From: Leptolyngbya sp. SIO1E4
GTDB taxonomy: Bacteria > Cyanobacteriota > Cyanobacteriia > Phormidesmidales > Phormidesmidaceae
DNA length: 64,000 bases
Assembly (NCBI GenBank): GCA_010672825.2
Contig: JAAHFU020000001.1
Coordinates: 2,294,001 to 2,358,000, forward strand
Direction: 5' to 3'
In this document: positions 51,648 through 60,803 of the stretch, in pieces
Position numbering within the stretch: position 1 is the first letter of the stretch
How the letters are laid out: every line of letters starts with the position of its first letter
The notes under the pieces: generated by a model
Seen by the model: the letters and a program-made list of their open reading frames with translations, nothing else
Databases searched by the model: none
Told to the model about the DNA's origin: nothing
Made by a program: the position numbers and the translations under genes

Positions 51648-52088
51648 ATGAACCCATCGATTGATATCGCCTGTGGATTTTTAGGCGGAACTATTCTCTC
51701 CGTTGAAGGGGGCTATCGGGTGTTGCAGCATCCTCGCCCTGAGCGCGTATTCGATCGCATCGCTGATGCTCGCTGGTTTCTGGCGGTTAACTGGTGCGAT
51801 CAGAGCTTTACCCCCGCTGGCATTCTCACCCATGCAGGGCAGCTCTCCTTTCAAAATCAGGCTGCTTTAGCGGTCGGCGAAACCGCCTTTTTGCCCTTAG
51901 AGCACCGCAAAGCCGTCTTCAATGACTGCCTATCCCTCATGCCGGGAGAATCTACGACCTACACAATTCACTCGCCGCGCCATCGATTCTGTCATCAGGT
52001 ACAAATTCTGGGGCTTGAAATTGATCCCCGCTATGGCAAAGTTGCCCTTGTTAAAGCTCTAGAAACGGAATCAGTGACGGAGTTATAG
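51648..52088 (+). CDS. Unknown protein
   Basis: The product is 146 residues and I recognise no family. It has a beta-rich look (CGFLGGTILSVEGGYRVLQHP, ARWFLAVNWCDQSFTPAGILTHAGQLSF) and conserved-looking acidic and aromatic residues near YTIHSPRHRFCHQVQILGLE. There is no signal peptide or membrane segment. It follows the methyltransferase on the same strand. The stop codon TAG lies inside the TATAGC end of the first repeat element, so the insertion may have set the present C-terminus. Confidence 0.55.
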   Translation: MNPSIDIACGFLGGTILSVEGGYRVLQHPRPERVFDRIADARWFLAVNWCDQSFTPAGILTHAGQLSFQNQAALAVGETAFLPLEHRKAVFNDCLSLMPGESTTYTIHSPRHRFCHQVQILGLEIDPRYGKVALVKALETESVTEL

Positions 52089-52202
52089 CTGTGTTCAGTG
52101 GAGTCTAGGATATCTGGGTTAAGGCAGGGTCTAGGGTTTGGGGTCTAGGGTTTGCTTGATCCAAATGTAAACTGCTCGATATCCGAATGGCGCTGACCTA
52201 TA
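52084..52202 (+). repeat. TATAGC...GCTATA element, copy A
   Basis: This is the first of three tandem copies. It begins TATAGC overlapping the stop codon of the preceding gene. GTTCAGTGGAGTCTAGGA follows, then a G-rich core with tracts GGG, GGG, GGGG and GGG separated by TCTA or TTT. The right end has decayed (ATCCGAATGG) and runs into copy B. Confidence 0.75.
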
Positions 52203-52301
52203 GCCTTGTTCAGTTGAGTCCAGTACATCTGGGTCAAGACAGGGTCTAGGGTTTGGGGTTTGGGGTCTAGGGTGTGCCTGATTAGCCTGCATACCGCTAT
52301 A
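52199..52301 (+). repeat. TATAGC...GCTATA element, copy B
   Basis: This is the best-formed copy, 103 bp. It starts TATAGCCTTGTTCAGTTGAG and ends CATACCGCTATA, giving 6-bp terminal inverted repeats (TATAGC/GCTATA). The core has five G-tracts. No open frame crosses it. Confidence 0.8.
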
Positions 52302-52394
52302 TGACTTTGTTCAGTGGAGTCTAGGATATCTGGGGCAAGGCAGGGTCTAGGGCTTGGGGTCTAGGTGTGCTTGACCAGCCTGTATATCGCTATA
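52298..52394 (+). repeat. TATAGC...GCTATA element, copy C
   Basis: The third tandem copy is 97 bp and shares TATA with the end of copy B. It begins TATATGACTTTGTTCAGTGG, keeps the G-tract core, and ends TATATCGCTATA. Confidence 0.78.
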
Positions 52395-52913
52395 AGCCGT
52401 TCTGAATTGCTGAAAGTTTTGATGGTCGGTAAGTCGGGCACTGTTCACCGCCTCTAAATCAATGCGATTCCTCTGTATTCAGCCTTGGATATAGAAACTT
52501 TACACACGCACTATTACACCTGAAAGACTCGTTAGGACAATTGGATTTCCTGAAATCCTGATGCAGCAAGGTCTTTATTCCTGCCTTCTGCCTATATGGG
52601 TCTGTGTACCGCCATTCTGAACAGACTGACGGTAGCGAAGCTTTTCAGCACTGGCTAGTGCGCGTGGCTGCTTGAATGATGCAATGCAGCAGTGCGGGTA
52701 ATACAGATTTGATACAAATTGCTGACGCTACATGGCGAGTGCTGCTGCAAATGCTTGCTGAACGGAAGCTAGCGCCTGCTCAATAGATGGTCGCTAGATA
52801 GTACAAAACTGAATTTGGCAACAGTGCTTGACACTTTGTAACATTATTCGTTACATTTATTTACAGTTGAGCAATTCAAGCGCACTGGGGCGACCCCAGT
52901 AGGAGGCAAAGCG
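52395..52913. other. Non-coding stretch and pgr5 promoter region
   Basis: The 519 bp between the repeat array and pgr5 hold no gene I can support. The last 90 bp contain a promoter-like TTGACA (52828-52833), an 18-bp spacer and TACATT (52852-52857). The inverted pair TGTAAC (52837) and GTTACA (52850), 7 bp apart, overlaps the spacer and -10. Confidence 0.45.
52828..52857 (+). promoter_or_regulatory. Promoter with overlapping inverted repeat, pgr5-psb35
   Basis: TTGACA and TACATT are 18 bp apart. Within them, TGTAAC and GTTACA form a 6-bp inverted repeat around 7 bp, a likely repressor or activator site. The 57 bp to the pgr5 start leave room for a short leader. Confidence 0.55.
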
Positions 52914-53111
52914 ATGTTTGCACCTGTGATTCTCTTGGTTCGTAATGTGATGGGAGATCCTAAATTCTTGAAGCTGCGAGGGCAGGCGATCGCGCTGCAC
53001 TCTAAAGCCATCACCCATTTTTGTAATCGCCTGGGTATTGAGCGCTCCCGTCGTCAGTCCATGATTCGCTTAGCCCGGGACAACGGCAAGCGGTTGGGGC
53101 TGTTGGCCTAG
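52914..53111 (+). CDS. pgr5: PGR5 family protein (cyclic electron flow)
   Basis: The 65-residue product matches the conserved core of plant PGR5: MFAPVILLVRNVMG, KFLKLRGQAIALHSKAITHFC and a C-terminus RLARDNGKRLGLLA, like the plant IRLAKKNGERLGFLA ending. PGR5 supports antimycin-sensitive cyclic electron flow around photosystem I and protects it in changing light. In Synechocystis the homologue is small and soluble, as here. AGGAGG precedes the ATG with good spacing. psb35 follows 78 bp later. I recognised the family by memory of the plant sequence. Confidence 0.88.
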   Translation: MFAPVILLVRNVMGDPKFLKLRGQAIALHSKAITHFCNRLGIERSRRQSMIRLARDNGKRLGLLA

Positions 53112-53189
53112 ACAATCTCTGGCCGCCCTTTTGCGTTTCTAACGCAACGATTTGTTCAAAACTTTGTATCTGAAAACGGAGAAACTCAA

Positions 53190-53423
53190 GTGTTTACACT
53201 GTTAACTGTTTTTGTCATCGTTGGTTGGGCTGCTGCAGCATTGATTGGCACTCAGGCTTACTTTCGTGGTGAGCAAACCAAGCCGATTCATGAGCGCAAC
53301 TGGCGTTCCGCATCCTTTGAAAAGCTGGCTCGTTCCTTCACCGGCTACGCAACGGATTACAACGAGCGCATTCCTGCTTATGGTGCAGATGCTTATGTCA
53401 GCAAGAACTTGCCGACCAAGTAA
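53190..53423 (+). CDS. psb35: Photosystem II assembly-associated protein Psb35
   Basis: The 77-residue product starts at GTG, with GGAG upstream. One N-terminal membrane helix (LLTVFVIVGWAAAALIGTQA) is followed by YFRGEQTKPIHERNWRSASF and a soluble tail. I recall this pattern from Ssl2148/Psb35, which stabilises the CP47 assembly module with high-light-inducible proteins in Synechocystis. The name rests on memory and should be confirmed by search. It is in a likely operon with pgr5 and ends at a strong terminator. Confidence 0.78.
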   Translation: MFTLLTVFVIVGWAAAALIGTQAYFRGEQTKPIHERNWRSASFEKLARSFTGYATDYNERIPAYGADAYVSKNLPTK

Positions 53424-53466
53424 GTCATACACATCCTGTGAGCTTGAGAGAGTCTAACAGCTGAAT

Positions 53467-53500
53467 AAACCCCCTGGACAAATCGTCCAGGGGGTTTTTT
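53467..53500 (+). terminator. Terminator of the pgr5-psb35 unit
   Basis: AAACCCCCTGGAC (53467-53479) pairs perfectly with GTCCAGGGGGTTT (53485-53497) around a 5-nt loop, followed by more T. It lies about 44 bp after the psb35 stop. The GH57 gene converges on it from the other side. Confidence 0.9.
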
Positions 53501-53568
53501 ATCGTCATCAAGCGTCGCTTTCGAGGTGTGCCGATTGCTTAGGATTAAAGTAGACGGGATTCGTGACT

Positions 53569-55158
53569 TTAAAGCGATCGATACACGTGGTAATCGATGT
53601 TGGGGAAGATATTGTCAATGGCTTCCACTTTGACCAACCACCCCGAATCAATTTTGCCCATCCGAATATCTTCCCAAAGTTTGTTGAAACGGACGAGGTG
53701 CGATCGCGTGCGGCGTACTGCATAGGGCACCATGGTTCCTGTCCGCATAATGAATGCCCAGTCAGACGATTGCGCCAAAAGCAGTTCTCGCGCTGCCTGG
53801 TTGAGTGCCCGTAATTCCAATTCATCAGCAGGCTCTCGCTTGGCCAATTCAATCATGCGCTCTGCTGCTTTATGAAGATGGGGATAGATCCAGGCATTGG
53901 TTTCATTGAGCCAATATTCGTGGAAGCCTTTGTATCCCCAACTAGACTGAGAGGGTCGGGAAACTTGCTGGTTGGGGTTATTGCGCAAGTAGTCGGCCAG
54001 GTGAGTCATCTCATAGGTATTTTGGTCATACCAGCTCTTGCGGAAGAGATAATCTAAAAACCATGGCCCCTCGTACCACCAGTGCCCAAAGAGTTCAGCA
54101 TCGTAAGGAGAAACAATGACGGGGGGCCGATGCATGATGTCGTGCAGATGCTCTACCTGGCGCTCGCGATTAAACATAAAGTTGGCTGCGTGCTCAGCCG
54201 CTTTTTCCCGCGCCCAGTAAGGGTCATACCATTCCTTATCGGAGAGACCTAACCCTTTACCCGTAATTTTGTGATACTTGATACCGACATTTTTCCGCTG
54301 ACCATTGGGCATGATGTAGGGCTTGATGTATTCATATTCTGCGTCCCAACCCAGGTCACGGTAAAACTCTCGATACTCTGACGCACCGGGATAGCCCACT
54401 TGGGATGACCATACCTGTTGTGACGATTCGTGGTCACGTCCAAATGCGGCCACTCCTGTCTCAGTGAAGATAGGAGCATAGGCACCAAAGCGGGGGCGCG
54501 GGCGGGCATAGAGAATACCATGTCCATCCGTCAGGAAATAGCGCAGGCCAGCGTCGGCCAACATCCGCTCTAGCCCTTCGTAATAGGCACACTCAGGCAA
54601 CCAGATGCCATTGGGAGGGCGATCAAAGTGTTCGGCGTAGCTCTCACAGGCTACCTGAATCTGTGCCCAGACGGCTTCAGGGTACATCTTCATCAGCGGC
54701 AGATAACCATGGGTGGCACCGCACGTAATGATTTCGAGATTATTGCTGTCCTGAAACTTCTTAAATGCCTTAACGAGATCGCGATCGTACTTTTCCCAAA
54801 TTTGGCGGACGTGGTTAAATTCCTTAGCGTAGGTTTCTGCTAGATAGCGCAAGTGCCCGGTATGGACGTTGCGTTCAGCTTCTAGCTCAATCAGTTCTTC
54901 TAGCTTAGTGAGATGGTCGTCGTAGCGTTCTTGCAGCAGCGGATCCCGCAGCATAGACACCAGCGGTGGGGTCATGCTCATGGTGATCTTGAAATCGATT
55001 CCGTCCTGTTTGAGCCCCTCAAACATGGTGATTAGGGGGACGTAGGTTTCGGTAATCGCCTCAAATAGCCACTCTTCCTCAAGCACAAAGTCGCTTTCTG
55101 GATGTCGGACAAAGGGAAGATGGGCATGAAGAACAAGGGCGAGATATCCGATACTCAT
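53569..55158 (-). CDS. GH57-family 1,4-alpha-glucan branching enzyme
   Basis: The product is 529 residues, the normal length for this GH57/DUF1957 type. The enzyme makes alpha-1,6 branches in glycogen. Motifs are HAHLPF (residues 11-16), the nucleophile Glu in GIWLPECAYYEG, and the acid/base Asp in SPYDAELFGHWWYEG. The C-terminal helical domain (NQAARELLLAQSSDWAFIMRTG) is also typical. It should act in the cytoplasm with glycogen synthase and GH13 GlgB. No other glycogen gene is in the window. The ATG start has the family MSIGYLALVLHAH. It is monocistronic. Confidence 0.93.
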   Translation of the reverse strand: MSIGYLALVLHAHLPFVRHPESDFVLEEEWLFEAITETYVPLITMFEGLKQDGIDFKITMSMTPPLVSMLRDPLLQERYDDHLTKLEELIELEAERNVHTGHLRYLAETYAKEFNHVRQIWEKYDRDLVKAFKKFQDSNNLEIITCGATHGYLPLMKMYPEAVWAQIQVACESYAEHFDRPPNGIWLPECAYYEGLERMLADAGLRYFLTDGHGILYARPRPRFGAYAPIFTETGVAAFGRDHESSQQVWSSQVGYPGASEYREFYRDLGWDAEYEYIKPYIMPNGQRKNVGIKYHKITGKGLGLSDKEWYDPYWAREKAAEHAANFMFNRERQVEHLHDIMHRPPVIVSPYDAELFGHWWYEGPWFLDYLFRKSWYDQNTYEMTHLADYLRNNPNQQVSRPSQSSWGYKGFHEYWLNETNAWIYPHLHKAAERMIELAKREPADELELRALNQAARELLLAQSSDWAFIMRTGTMVPYAVRRTRSHLVRFNKLWEDIRMGKIDSGWLVKVEAIDNIFPNIDYHVYRSL

Positions 55159-55384
55159 AACAGTTGCGTCTCTTTGAAGGACGGGTCAAGGAATGCAGAA
55201 CCTAAGCTGTTAGGGCTTTACCAAAAAGCTTTGCCAAAATTGTAAAGCAAACCTAAACATTTATCGGTGCTTAAATAACTGACAGCGAGAAAACCGATGG
55301 TGTACATTGCGAAATCGCGTTCACTTAGCGAGACGTTGCAGTCTCGAAAAAGTGCGATGTTTGTAGGGTTGTAAGCAGGACTGA

Positions 55385-56428
55385 TTAGTCTGTCTTCAGT
55401 TGACGCTTCAGTTTTCGCAGGGTTTGATACATTTCAGGCAACCGGCTAAACACGGCAGAGGCTTTCAAGAAAACCTTATGGGGCAGGGCCGGAATCCCAG
55501 TGACAATTTCACCCGGTTTCACGTCGCTATGAATGCCTGCTTTGGCGGTTGCGATCGCCCCGGTGCCAATTTTTGCCTGGTTTGAGATCCCCACCTGCCC
55601 CGCCAAGATGACTCGATCCCCGACAGTCACGCCCCCTGCCATGCCTACCTGTGCGGCCATCACTACCCCCGCGCCGATTTCACAGCCGTGGGCAACGTGC
55701 ACAAGATTGTCGAGCTTGGTTCCCCGCTTAATGCGGGTTTCGCCCACCGCTGGACGATCCACCGTTGAGTTACAGCCAATTTCTACGCCGTCTTCTAAGA
55801 CCGTCCTGCCAGACTGTTCCATTTTTTCCCAGCCTGCAGCCGTGGGGACAAAGCCAAACCCTTCAGAGCCGATGGCGGCACCGCTGTGAATCACACAGTC
55901 AGTCCCGATGCGCGTGCGCTCATGGATGACGCAATTGGCGTGTAGAACGGTGCGATCGCCCACGCTGGCATGGGGATAAACGACTACGTTGGGGTGCAGG
56001 CAGGCACCATTGCCGATCGTCGCCCCTGCCTGAATCACCACATGGGCCCCAATAGCAACCTCGGCGCCAATCTGGGCGGTGGGGTCAATCTGGGCGGTGG
56101 GGTGAATGCCAGCCGCCAGCCGAAAGGGTTCATAAAACAGCGCGATCGCTCGGGCAAATCCTAAACGAGGATCCGCGGTACTCAGCCAGGCAATCCCCCG
56201 TTCATCGGCCTTGGCCTGTAGCGTTTCGTCCTGGGGCAAAATCAAAGCGCTGGCCTGGGTTGTCTCGACGTAAGCACTAAATTTGCCGCCCTCAATATAG
56301 CTAATGGTGTCTGTTGATGCTGTTTGAACCGCAGCCACCGCTGTAATGTCAGGGTCACGGTCGGGAAAGGCTGCCAGGCTAGAGTGCTCAGTGATGCCAA
56401 TATTTTGGGCGATTGCGCTGAACTTCAT
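55385..56428 (-). CDS. lpxD: UDP-3-O-acylglucosamine N-acyltransferase
   Basis: LpxD transfers the second acyl chain in lipid A synthesis. The product is 347 residues from ATG 56428 (MKFSAIAQNIG). The frame opens 41 codons further up, but that part is the end of the upstream intergenic. An N-terminal uridine-binding domain is followed by a left-handed beta helix of hexapeptide repeats (IHPTAQIDPTAQIGAEVAIGAHVVIQ and on). The active-site His lies in LDNLVHVAHGCEIGAGV, and GSEGFGFVP is the family loop. The C-terminal KLKRQL tail is helical. It starts 26 bp after the rlmD stop, so they are co-transcribed. Confidence 0.92.
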   Translation of the reverse strand: MKFSAIAQNIGITEHSSLAAFPDRDPDITAVAAVQTASTDTISYIEGGKFSAYVETTQASALILPQDETLQAKADERGIAWLSTADPRLGFARAIALFYEPFRLAAGIHPTAQIDPTAQIGAEVAIGAHVVIQAGATIGNGACLHPNVVVYPHASVGDRTVLHANCVIHERTRIGTDCVIHSGAAIGSEGFGFVPTAAGWEKMEQSGRTVLEDGVEIGCNSTVDRPAVGETRIKRGTKLDNLVHVAHGCEIGAGVVMAAQVGMAGGVTVGDRVILAGQVGISNQAKIGTGAIATAKAGIHSDVKPGEIVTGIPALPHKVFLKASAVFSRLPEMYQTLRKLKRQLKTD

Positions 56429-56454
56429 ACCGTTGCTATCAGGGAAGGGCCTTC

Positions 56455-57825
56455 TTAAGCTACCAGAAACGCGACACACTCCACATGAGCAGTTTGTGGA
56501 AAGAAATCTGCGGGTTGAACGCGTTTCAAATGATATAACCCTTCGCCACACAACTGCTTTAGATCACGAGCCAGCGTAGCCGGGTTGCAGCTCATGTACA
56601 CAATTCGCTGGGGGTGCAGTGCCATCAGCGCTTCGAGCACCTGGTGCCCACAGCCCTTGCGGGGGGGATCGAGCACGACAATATCTGGCGTTTGATCTCG
56701 CAGGGAGGTGGTCACGTGAGGTAGTAGCTTGGCGACATTGCCGGTCTGAAAACGCACATTTCGGATACCGTTGAGCTTGGCATTTTCTTTGGCCATTTCT
56801 ACGGCATCTTCCTGCACTTCCAGCCCTAAGCAGTAGCCAGCTCGCTGAGCGATCGGCAATGTTAGCGTACCGATCCCGCTATAGGCATCCACCACCGTTT
56901 CTGTTCCTTGCAGCTTCAGCTCCTCTAAAATCACGCGTAGAAGCTTCTCTGCCTGCTCGGTGTGCACCTGGAAAAAAGTGGTGGGGTAAATGTGGAAGCT
57001 GAGTCCGGCAAACTGCTCTTCCAGATAAGGTTGTCCTAAAACGTAGCGGGTTTCTTCCCCCCAAATGGCGTTGCCTGGCTTGCGATTCCAGTTGATGCAA
57101 ACTCCAGCTAAGTCAGGATACTGCTCCTTCCACTGTCCGCACTGCTCTTCCAGACCGGGCAGATCCCAAGTGGTGCTTACGAGAGTGAGCAAAATTTGCC
57201 CTGTCCGGCGGCCAATCCGTAAGGCTAGATGGCGCAGTGCCCCTTGGCGAGTCTCTTCATCGTAAATAGACCATCCTCGCTGTTGAATATCTCGCTTCAC
57301 CTCAGCTAATAGGGGATCGAGGCGATCGTCCTGCACGGGGCACTGGTTTAGGTTGACAATTTGGTGTGTTCCCTTGCGAAAATAGCCTGCCTTGACGATC
57401 CCTTCTGCAGAGAGCGCGAGGGGGTAGGTGGCTTTATTGCGGTAACCCAGTGGGTGATCGGCACTCAGAATGGGCGTGACCGTGGCATTGGTAAAACCGC
57501 CAATCCGAGCGAGGGCATCGGTAACCTGTTGCTCCTTAGCGGCTAATTGTGCGGGATACGCGACTGGTTGCCACTGACAGCCGCCACATTTGTCCGCCAC
57601 GATACAGGCTGGGCGAACGCGATCGCCTGCAGGTTGCAACACCTGCATCAGCTTGCCGCGGCCAAAAGTCGGTTTGACGCGCACCAAGCGCACCTGAACG
57701 TGATCTCCCGGCACCGTATCTGGCACAAACACGACGCGGGTTTCCCAACGCCCTACCCCATGGCCTTCACTGCTGAGGTCAGTAATCTCTAGTTCGAGGG
57801 TTTCCCCTTGTTGCCAATGTGTCAT
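56455..57825 (-). CDS. rlmD: 23S rRNA (uracil-C5)-methyltransferase RlmD
   Basis: The 456-residue enzyme belongs to the RumA/RlmD family, which makes m5U in 23S rRNA. An N-terminal TRAM domain (EITDLSSEGHGVGR) precedes cluster cysteines C74, C80 and C83 (KCGGCQW). The SAM fold includes FFQVHTEQAEKLL, VVDAYSGIGTLTLPIA and LDPPRKGCGHQVLEAL. The catalytic Cys is in YMSCNPATLARDL. Bacterial relatives act on U747 or U1939; which one cannot be told. lpxD follows by 26 bp on the same strand. Confidence 0.9.
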   Translation of the reverse strand: MTHWQQGETLELEITDLSSEGHGVGRWETRVVFVPDTVPGDHVQVRLVRVKPTFGRGKLMQVLQPAGDRVRPACIVADKCGGCQWQPVAYPAQLAAKEQQVTDALARIGGFTNATVTPILSADHPLGYRNKATYPLALSAEGIVKAGYFRKGTHQIVNLNQCPVQDDRLDPLLAEVKRDIQQRGWSIYDEETRQGALRHLALRIGRRTGQILLTLVSTTWDLPGLEEQCGQWKEQYPDLAGVCINWNRKPGNAIWGEETRYVLGQPYLEEQFAGLSFHIYPTTFFQVHTEQAEKLLRVILEELKLQGTETVVDAYSGIGTLTLPIAQRAGYCLGLEVQEDAVEMAKENAKLNGIRNVRFQTGNVAKLLPHVTTSLRDQTPDIVVLDPPRKGCGHQVLEALMALHPQRIVYMSCNPATLARDLKQLCGEGLYHLKRVQPADFFPQTAHVECVAFLVA

Positions 57826-58000
57826 GGGATGGGCGGTTAGAAGGGTGGATGGGCAAGGGGGATGGGCTACTCGTGATTCATCATCAGTCGCCCATCATGG
57901 GCTATGAACCCATAATGAACAACCAAGGACGAATAACCAATGAGACTATTACTCTAATTTGTTTTCCGTCGAGAGGATACGTGAATCAACCTTGTCCCTG

Positions 58001-59047
58001 CTAGCGCGTCATCGCCTGCAGTTCTGCGACGGGATCGCCTGCCAACACAGAACCATCCGGTGCTTCGAGGACAAATCCGGCGTCACGGATCATCTCGAAG
58101 TCAGCTTGGGCAGCTTGCCCGGGGGTGGTCAGGTAGTCGCCAATGAAGATGGAATTTGCGGCATAGAGCCCTAAGGGTTGGAGCGATCGCAAATGCACTT
58201 CCCGCCCCCCAGCAATGCGAATTTCTTGACTGGGGAGCAAAAACCGGAAGAGACACAGCATGCGCAAACATTGCCGGGGATTGAGCCTGCTAGTGCTGGC
58301 AAAGGGGGTACCGGCAATGGGAATCAAAAAGTTAATAGGAACGCTGGTGACCTCTAGTTGGCGTAGAGACAGGGCTAAGTCAATGACATCGTCTGGCGAT
58401 TCACCCATGCCCAAAATGCCGCCTGAACAAGTGGTTAGGCCCGCATGTTTAACCGCTTCTACCGTCGCCATCCGGTCTTGAAAGGTGTGGGTGGTGCAAA
58501 TATTCTCGTGATGGCCCTCAGCTGTATTGAGATTATGGTTGACTCGATCGACCCCCGCTTCTGCGAGTCGATGGGTTTGCTCACTGTCGAGTAACCCCAG
58601 ACAAGCACAAATCTTCATGGGATATTGTGCTTTTACCGATCGCACCAGATCTAAAACTCGGTTAAACGTGGATTCAGCGGGCGATCGCCCTGAAATCACC
58701 ATGCAGAAGGTGCCTGCTTTCAAGGTATGGGCGCGTTCTGCCGCTGCTAGCACCTTGTCTCGAGTCATGAGGGGATATTTGTCAATCTCAGCCGTCGAAA
58801 TTTTGGACTGAGAGCAATAGTGGCAATCTTCAGGGCACAACCCACTCTGAGCATTGAGTAGAAAGTGCAGGCGTACCCGGTTACCCCAATAGTGTTGACG
58901 CACCCGGTAAGCCGCATGGAGTTGAGCCAGCAACTCCCCATCGGGTGCATCGAGAACCCGATGGGCATCGTCACGGCTGATGACGTCCCCAGACAGTGCC
59001 TGATCAGCTAGGAGGATCCAATCGGGTAAGGTTAACAATGGGGTCAT
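58001..59047 (-). CDS. bioB: Biotin synthase
   Basis: BioB inserts sulfur into dethiobiotin by radical-SAM chemistry. The product is 348 residues from ATG 59047 ([10 protein letters not shown]). The radical-SAM cysteines are in [12 protein letters not shown] (about residues 71, 75 and 78). Auxiliary-cluster residues follow in KICACLGLL and [13 protein letters not shown], and IAGGREVHL carries the conserved Arg. The TTG three codons upstream is an alternative start. Other biotin genes are not in the window. Length and order fit known enzymes. Confidence 0.95.
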   Translation of the reverse strand: MTPLLTLPDWILLADQALSGDVISRDDAHRVLDAPDGELLAQLHAAYRVRQHYWGNRVRLHFLLNAQSGLCPEDCHYCSQSKISTAEIDKYPLMTRDKVLAAAERAHTLKAGTFCMVISGRSPAESTFNRVLDLVRSVKAQYPMKICACLGLLDSEQTHRLAEAGVDRVNHNLNTAEGHHENICTTHTFQDRMATVEAVKHAGLTTCSGGILGMGESPDDVIDLALSLRQLEVTSVPINFLIPIAGTPFASTSRLNPRQCLRMLCLFRFLLPSQEIRIAGGREVHLRSLQPLGLYAANSIFIGDYLTTPGQAAQADFEMIRDAGFVLEAPDGSVLAGDPVAELQAMTR

Positions 59048-59192
59048 AGTGTGCAAAAGGGATAGAAGGCCAACCTATAGGCTAATACGCGGGTAGCCCC
59101 TAGGATGTTAAAAACCGCCATCTCACCCTTACCGATTCGATCAGGGGAAAGCGCTCTCACCCGTCAGTTCGATGGGGTCGCGCACGCCTTGC

Positions 59193-59732
59193 TCAGCTGG
59201 TCTCTTCTACAACACGTACGCCCACCACGCTGGTGTTGAAGTCATAGAATTCGCCTTCAAGTTCAATTTGTGTGCCAATCTTGACCTTGCTGTTACCAAA
59301 AACAGGCCCGTTGTCTGTCATGACTGCATCATCGGCTAAGGTCACCAGCAGGTCGATGGTGTAATTCAGCTCAGGGCGCGGATCTGGAAAAGATTTAACA
59401 CTGCCATCCGGTTGAGGAACCGCCTGACTCCGAGGCAGTCTTGTCACTTCTTTAACCTGTACATTGCCAGCGGGCTGATTTCGAATAACGATGCTGGTGG
59501 TCTCCGAGTCTTTCAAGGTCTGAAACAGCGCTTCAGGATCAGACACCGTCAGCCCCCGCACCATCACATCAACTTCTATGGGTTGAGTGGCACTGCCAAC
59601 ATTGGCCACTGAGCCCCCTGTCCCTGGGACAAAGAAGACCCCCACAATGACCATGAGAACAATTAGGGCTGCCCCAATATCCAGCAGACTCACTTTGCCA
59701 AATAGCCGACCTTTTGCATCCAAAATTGCCAT
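59193..59732 (-). CDS. DUF4330 domain-containing protein
   Basis: The product has 179 residues. The N-terminus MAILDAKGRLFGKVSLLDIGAALIVLMVIVGVFFV is a single membrane anchor. The rest is a beta-rich extracytoplasmic or lumenal domain with PIEVDVMVRGLTVSDPEALF, IVIRNQPAGNVQVKEV and GNSKVKIGTQIELEG. This matches the cyanobacterial DUF4330 family, whose function is unknown. Conserved neighbours are not evident. It is divergent from the M48 peptidase gene, with 220 bp between. Confidence 0.88.
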   Translation of the reverse strand: MAILDAKGRLFGKVSLLDIGAALIVLMVIVGVFFVPGTGGSVANVGSATQPIEVDVMVRGLTVSDPEALFQTLKDSETTSIVIRNQPAGNVQVKEVTRLPRSQAVPQPDGSVKSFPDPRPELNYTIDLLVTLADDAVMTDNGPVFGNSKVKIGTQIELEGEFYDFNTSVVGVRVVEETS

Positions 59733-59954
59733 CTTCTTTATCCTCTTACGGCTGATATAGGCTCCTGTTACGGCCTTGCCCCAGTTGAAATGAGTAATCG
59801 CTAGTATTTAAGCATCCGGGCAGGCAACTTGGAAGTCGGCTGTAACGTCATAAAAGTTACAGGCCTCGTGCACGGGTAAGGTTATAGACACCGAGCACGG
59901 GCACCCTGACGAATATTAACAACGAAAAAACCGAATTGGGGGCAGGAGGAACAT

Positions 59955-60803
59955 ATGCGAGAACCCTGGTTTAAGCAGCTACGTCGTCTCAGTAAACGAT
60001 GGGTGTATGGCGTGATCGCCCTGATTGTAGCCTCCGGGCTAGTAATGGCCACGCCCAAACCTTCAAATGCCAACATTTTTGACTTAATTTTTAACGGCAT
60101 TCAGTATATCCAGCTTTCTAACCTCAACGATGAGCAGGAAGTACAACTCGGACGACAAACCGATCAGGCCCTCAGACGCCAAGGGGTGCGGATCTACAAT
60201 CGCAACTCAGACGTGGTGGCCTATGTCAATGACATTGGGCAACGCCTGGCCGAAAACAGCCGCCGCACTAACGTTCCCTATACTTTTCAAATTGTGGATG
60301 ACGATGGCGTCAATGCCTTCGCAACCTCAGGGGGCTATGTCTACATCAACAAGGGGCTGATTCGAGAAGCAGACACCGAAGCTGAACTGGCGGGGGTCAT
60401 GGCGCACGAAATTGGTCATATTGTTGGTCGCCACGCAATTAATCAAATGCGCGAAATTACCCTGGCTAATGGCATCGCCGGAGCCCTGGGCGTTTCTGAA
60501 GATGATCTGGTCAATATTGGTGTACAGCTGGCTCTGTTTTTGCCCAATAGCCGTGGGGCTGAGTATGAAGCGGATGAGCTTGGCTATGAAAACATGGGCG
60601 AGGCAGGCTATGACCAGCGAGGGCTGATCACATTTATGCAAAAGCTAGCCGAGGGCGGGTCTCCACCCGAGTTCTTTAGCACGCACCCAGATCCTGATAA
60701 CCGGGTAAATCGGCTGCAAGCAATGTACGACGAATCTCACCAGGCGAGTGCCACCGACGGCAGTAATGCCCAGGCTTACCGGTCTAGAATCAGCGGTCTG
60801 TAA
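59955..60803 (+). CDS. M48 family metallopeptidase
   Basis: The product has 282 residues. A basic N-terminus and membrane segment (VYGVIALIVASGLVMA, about residues 18-35) precede the protease domain, probably as signal or anchor. The zinc site is HEIGHIVGRHA with the third ligand in EYEADELGYENM. NAFATSGGYVYINKGLI is the family substrate-side strand, and FFSTHPDPDNRVNRL closes the domain. Relatives such as BepA/LoiP act in the periplasm on outer-membrane protein quality. The SD is GGAGGAA. The gene overlaps coaX on the other strand by 14 bp. Confidence 0.92.
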   Translation: MREPWFKQLRRLSKRWVYGVIALIVASGLVMATPKPSNANIFDLIFNGIQYIQLSNLNDEQEVQLGRQTDQALRRQGVRIYNRNSDVVAYVNDIGQRLAENSRRTNVPYTFQIVDDDGVNAFATSGGYVYINKGLIREADTEAELAGVMAHEIGHIVGRHAINQMREITLANGIAGALGVSEDDLVNIGVQLALFLPNSRGAEYEADELGYENMGEAGYDQRGLITFMQKLAEGGSPPEFFSTHPDPDNRVNRLQAMYDESHQASATDGSNAQAYRSRISGL

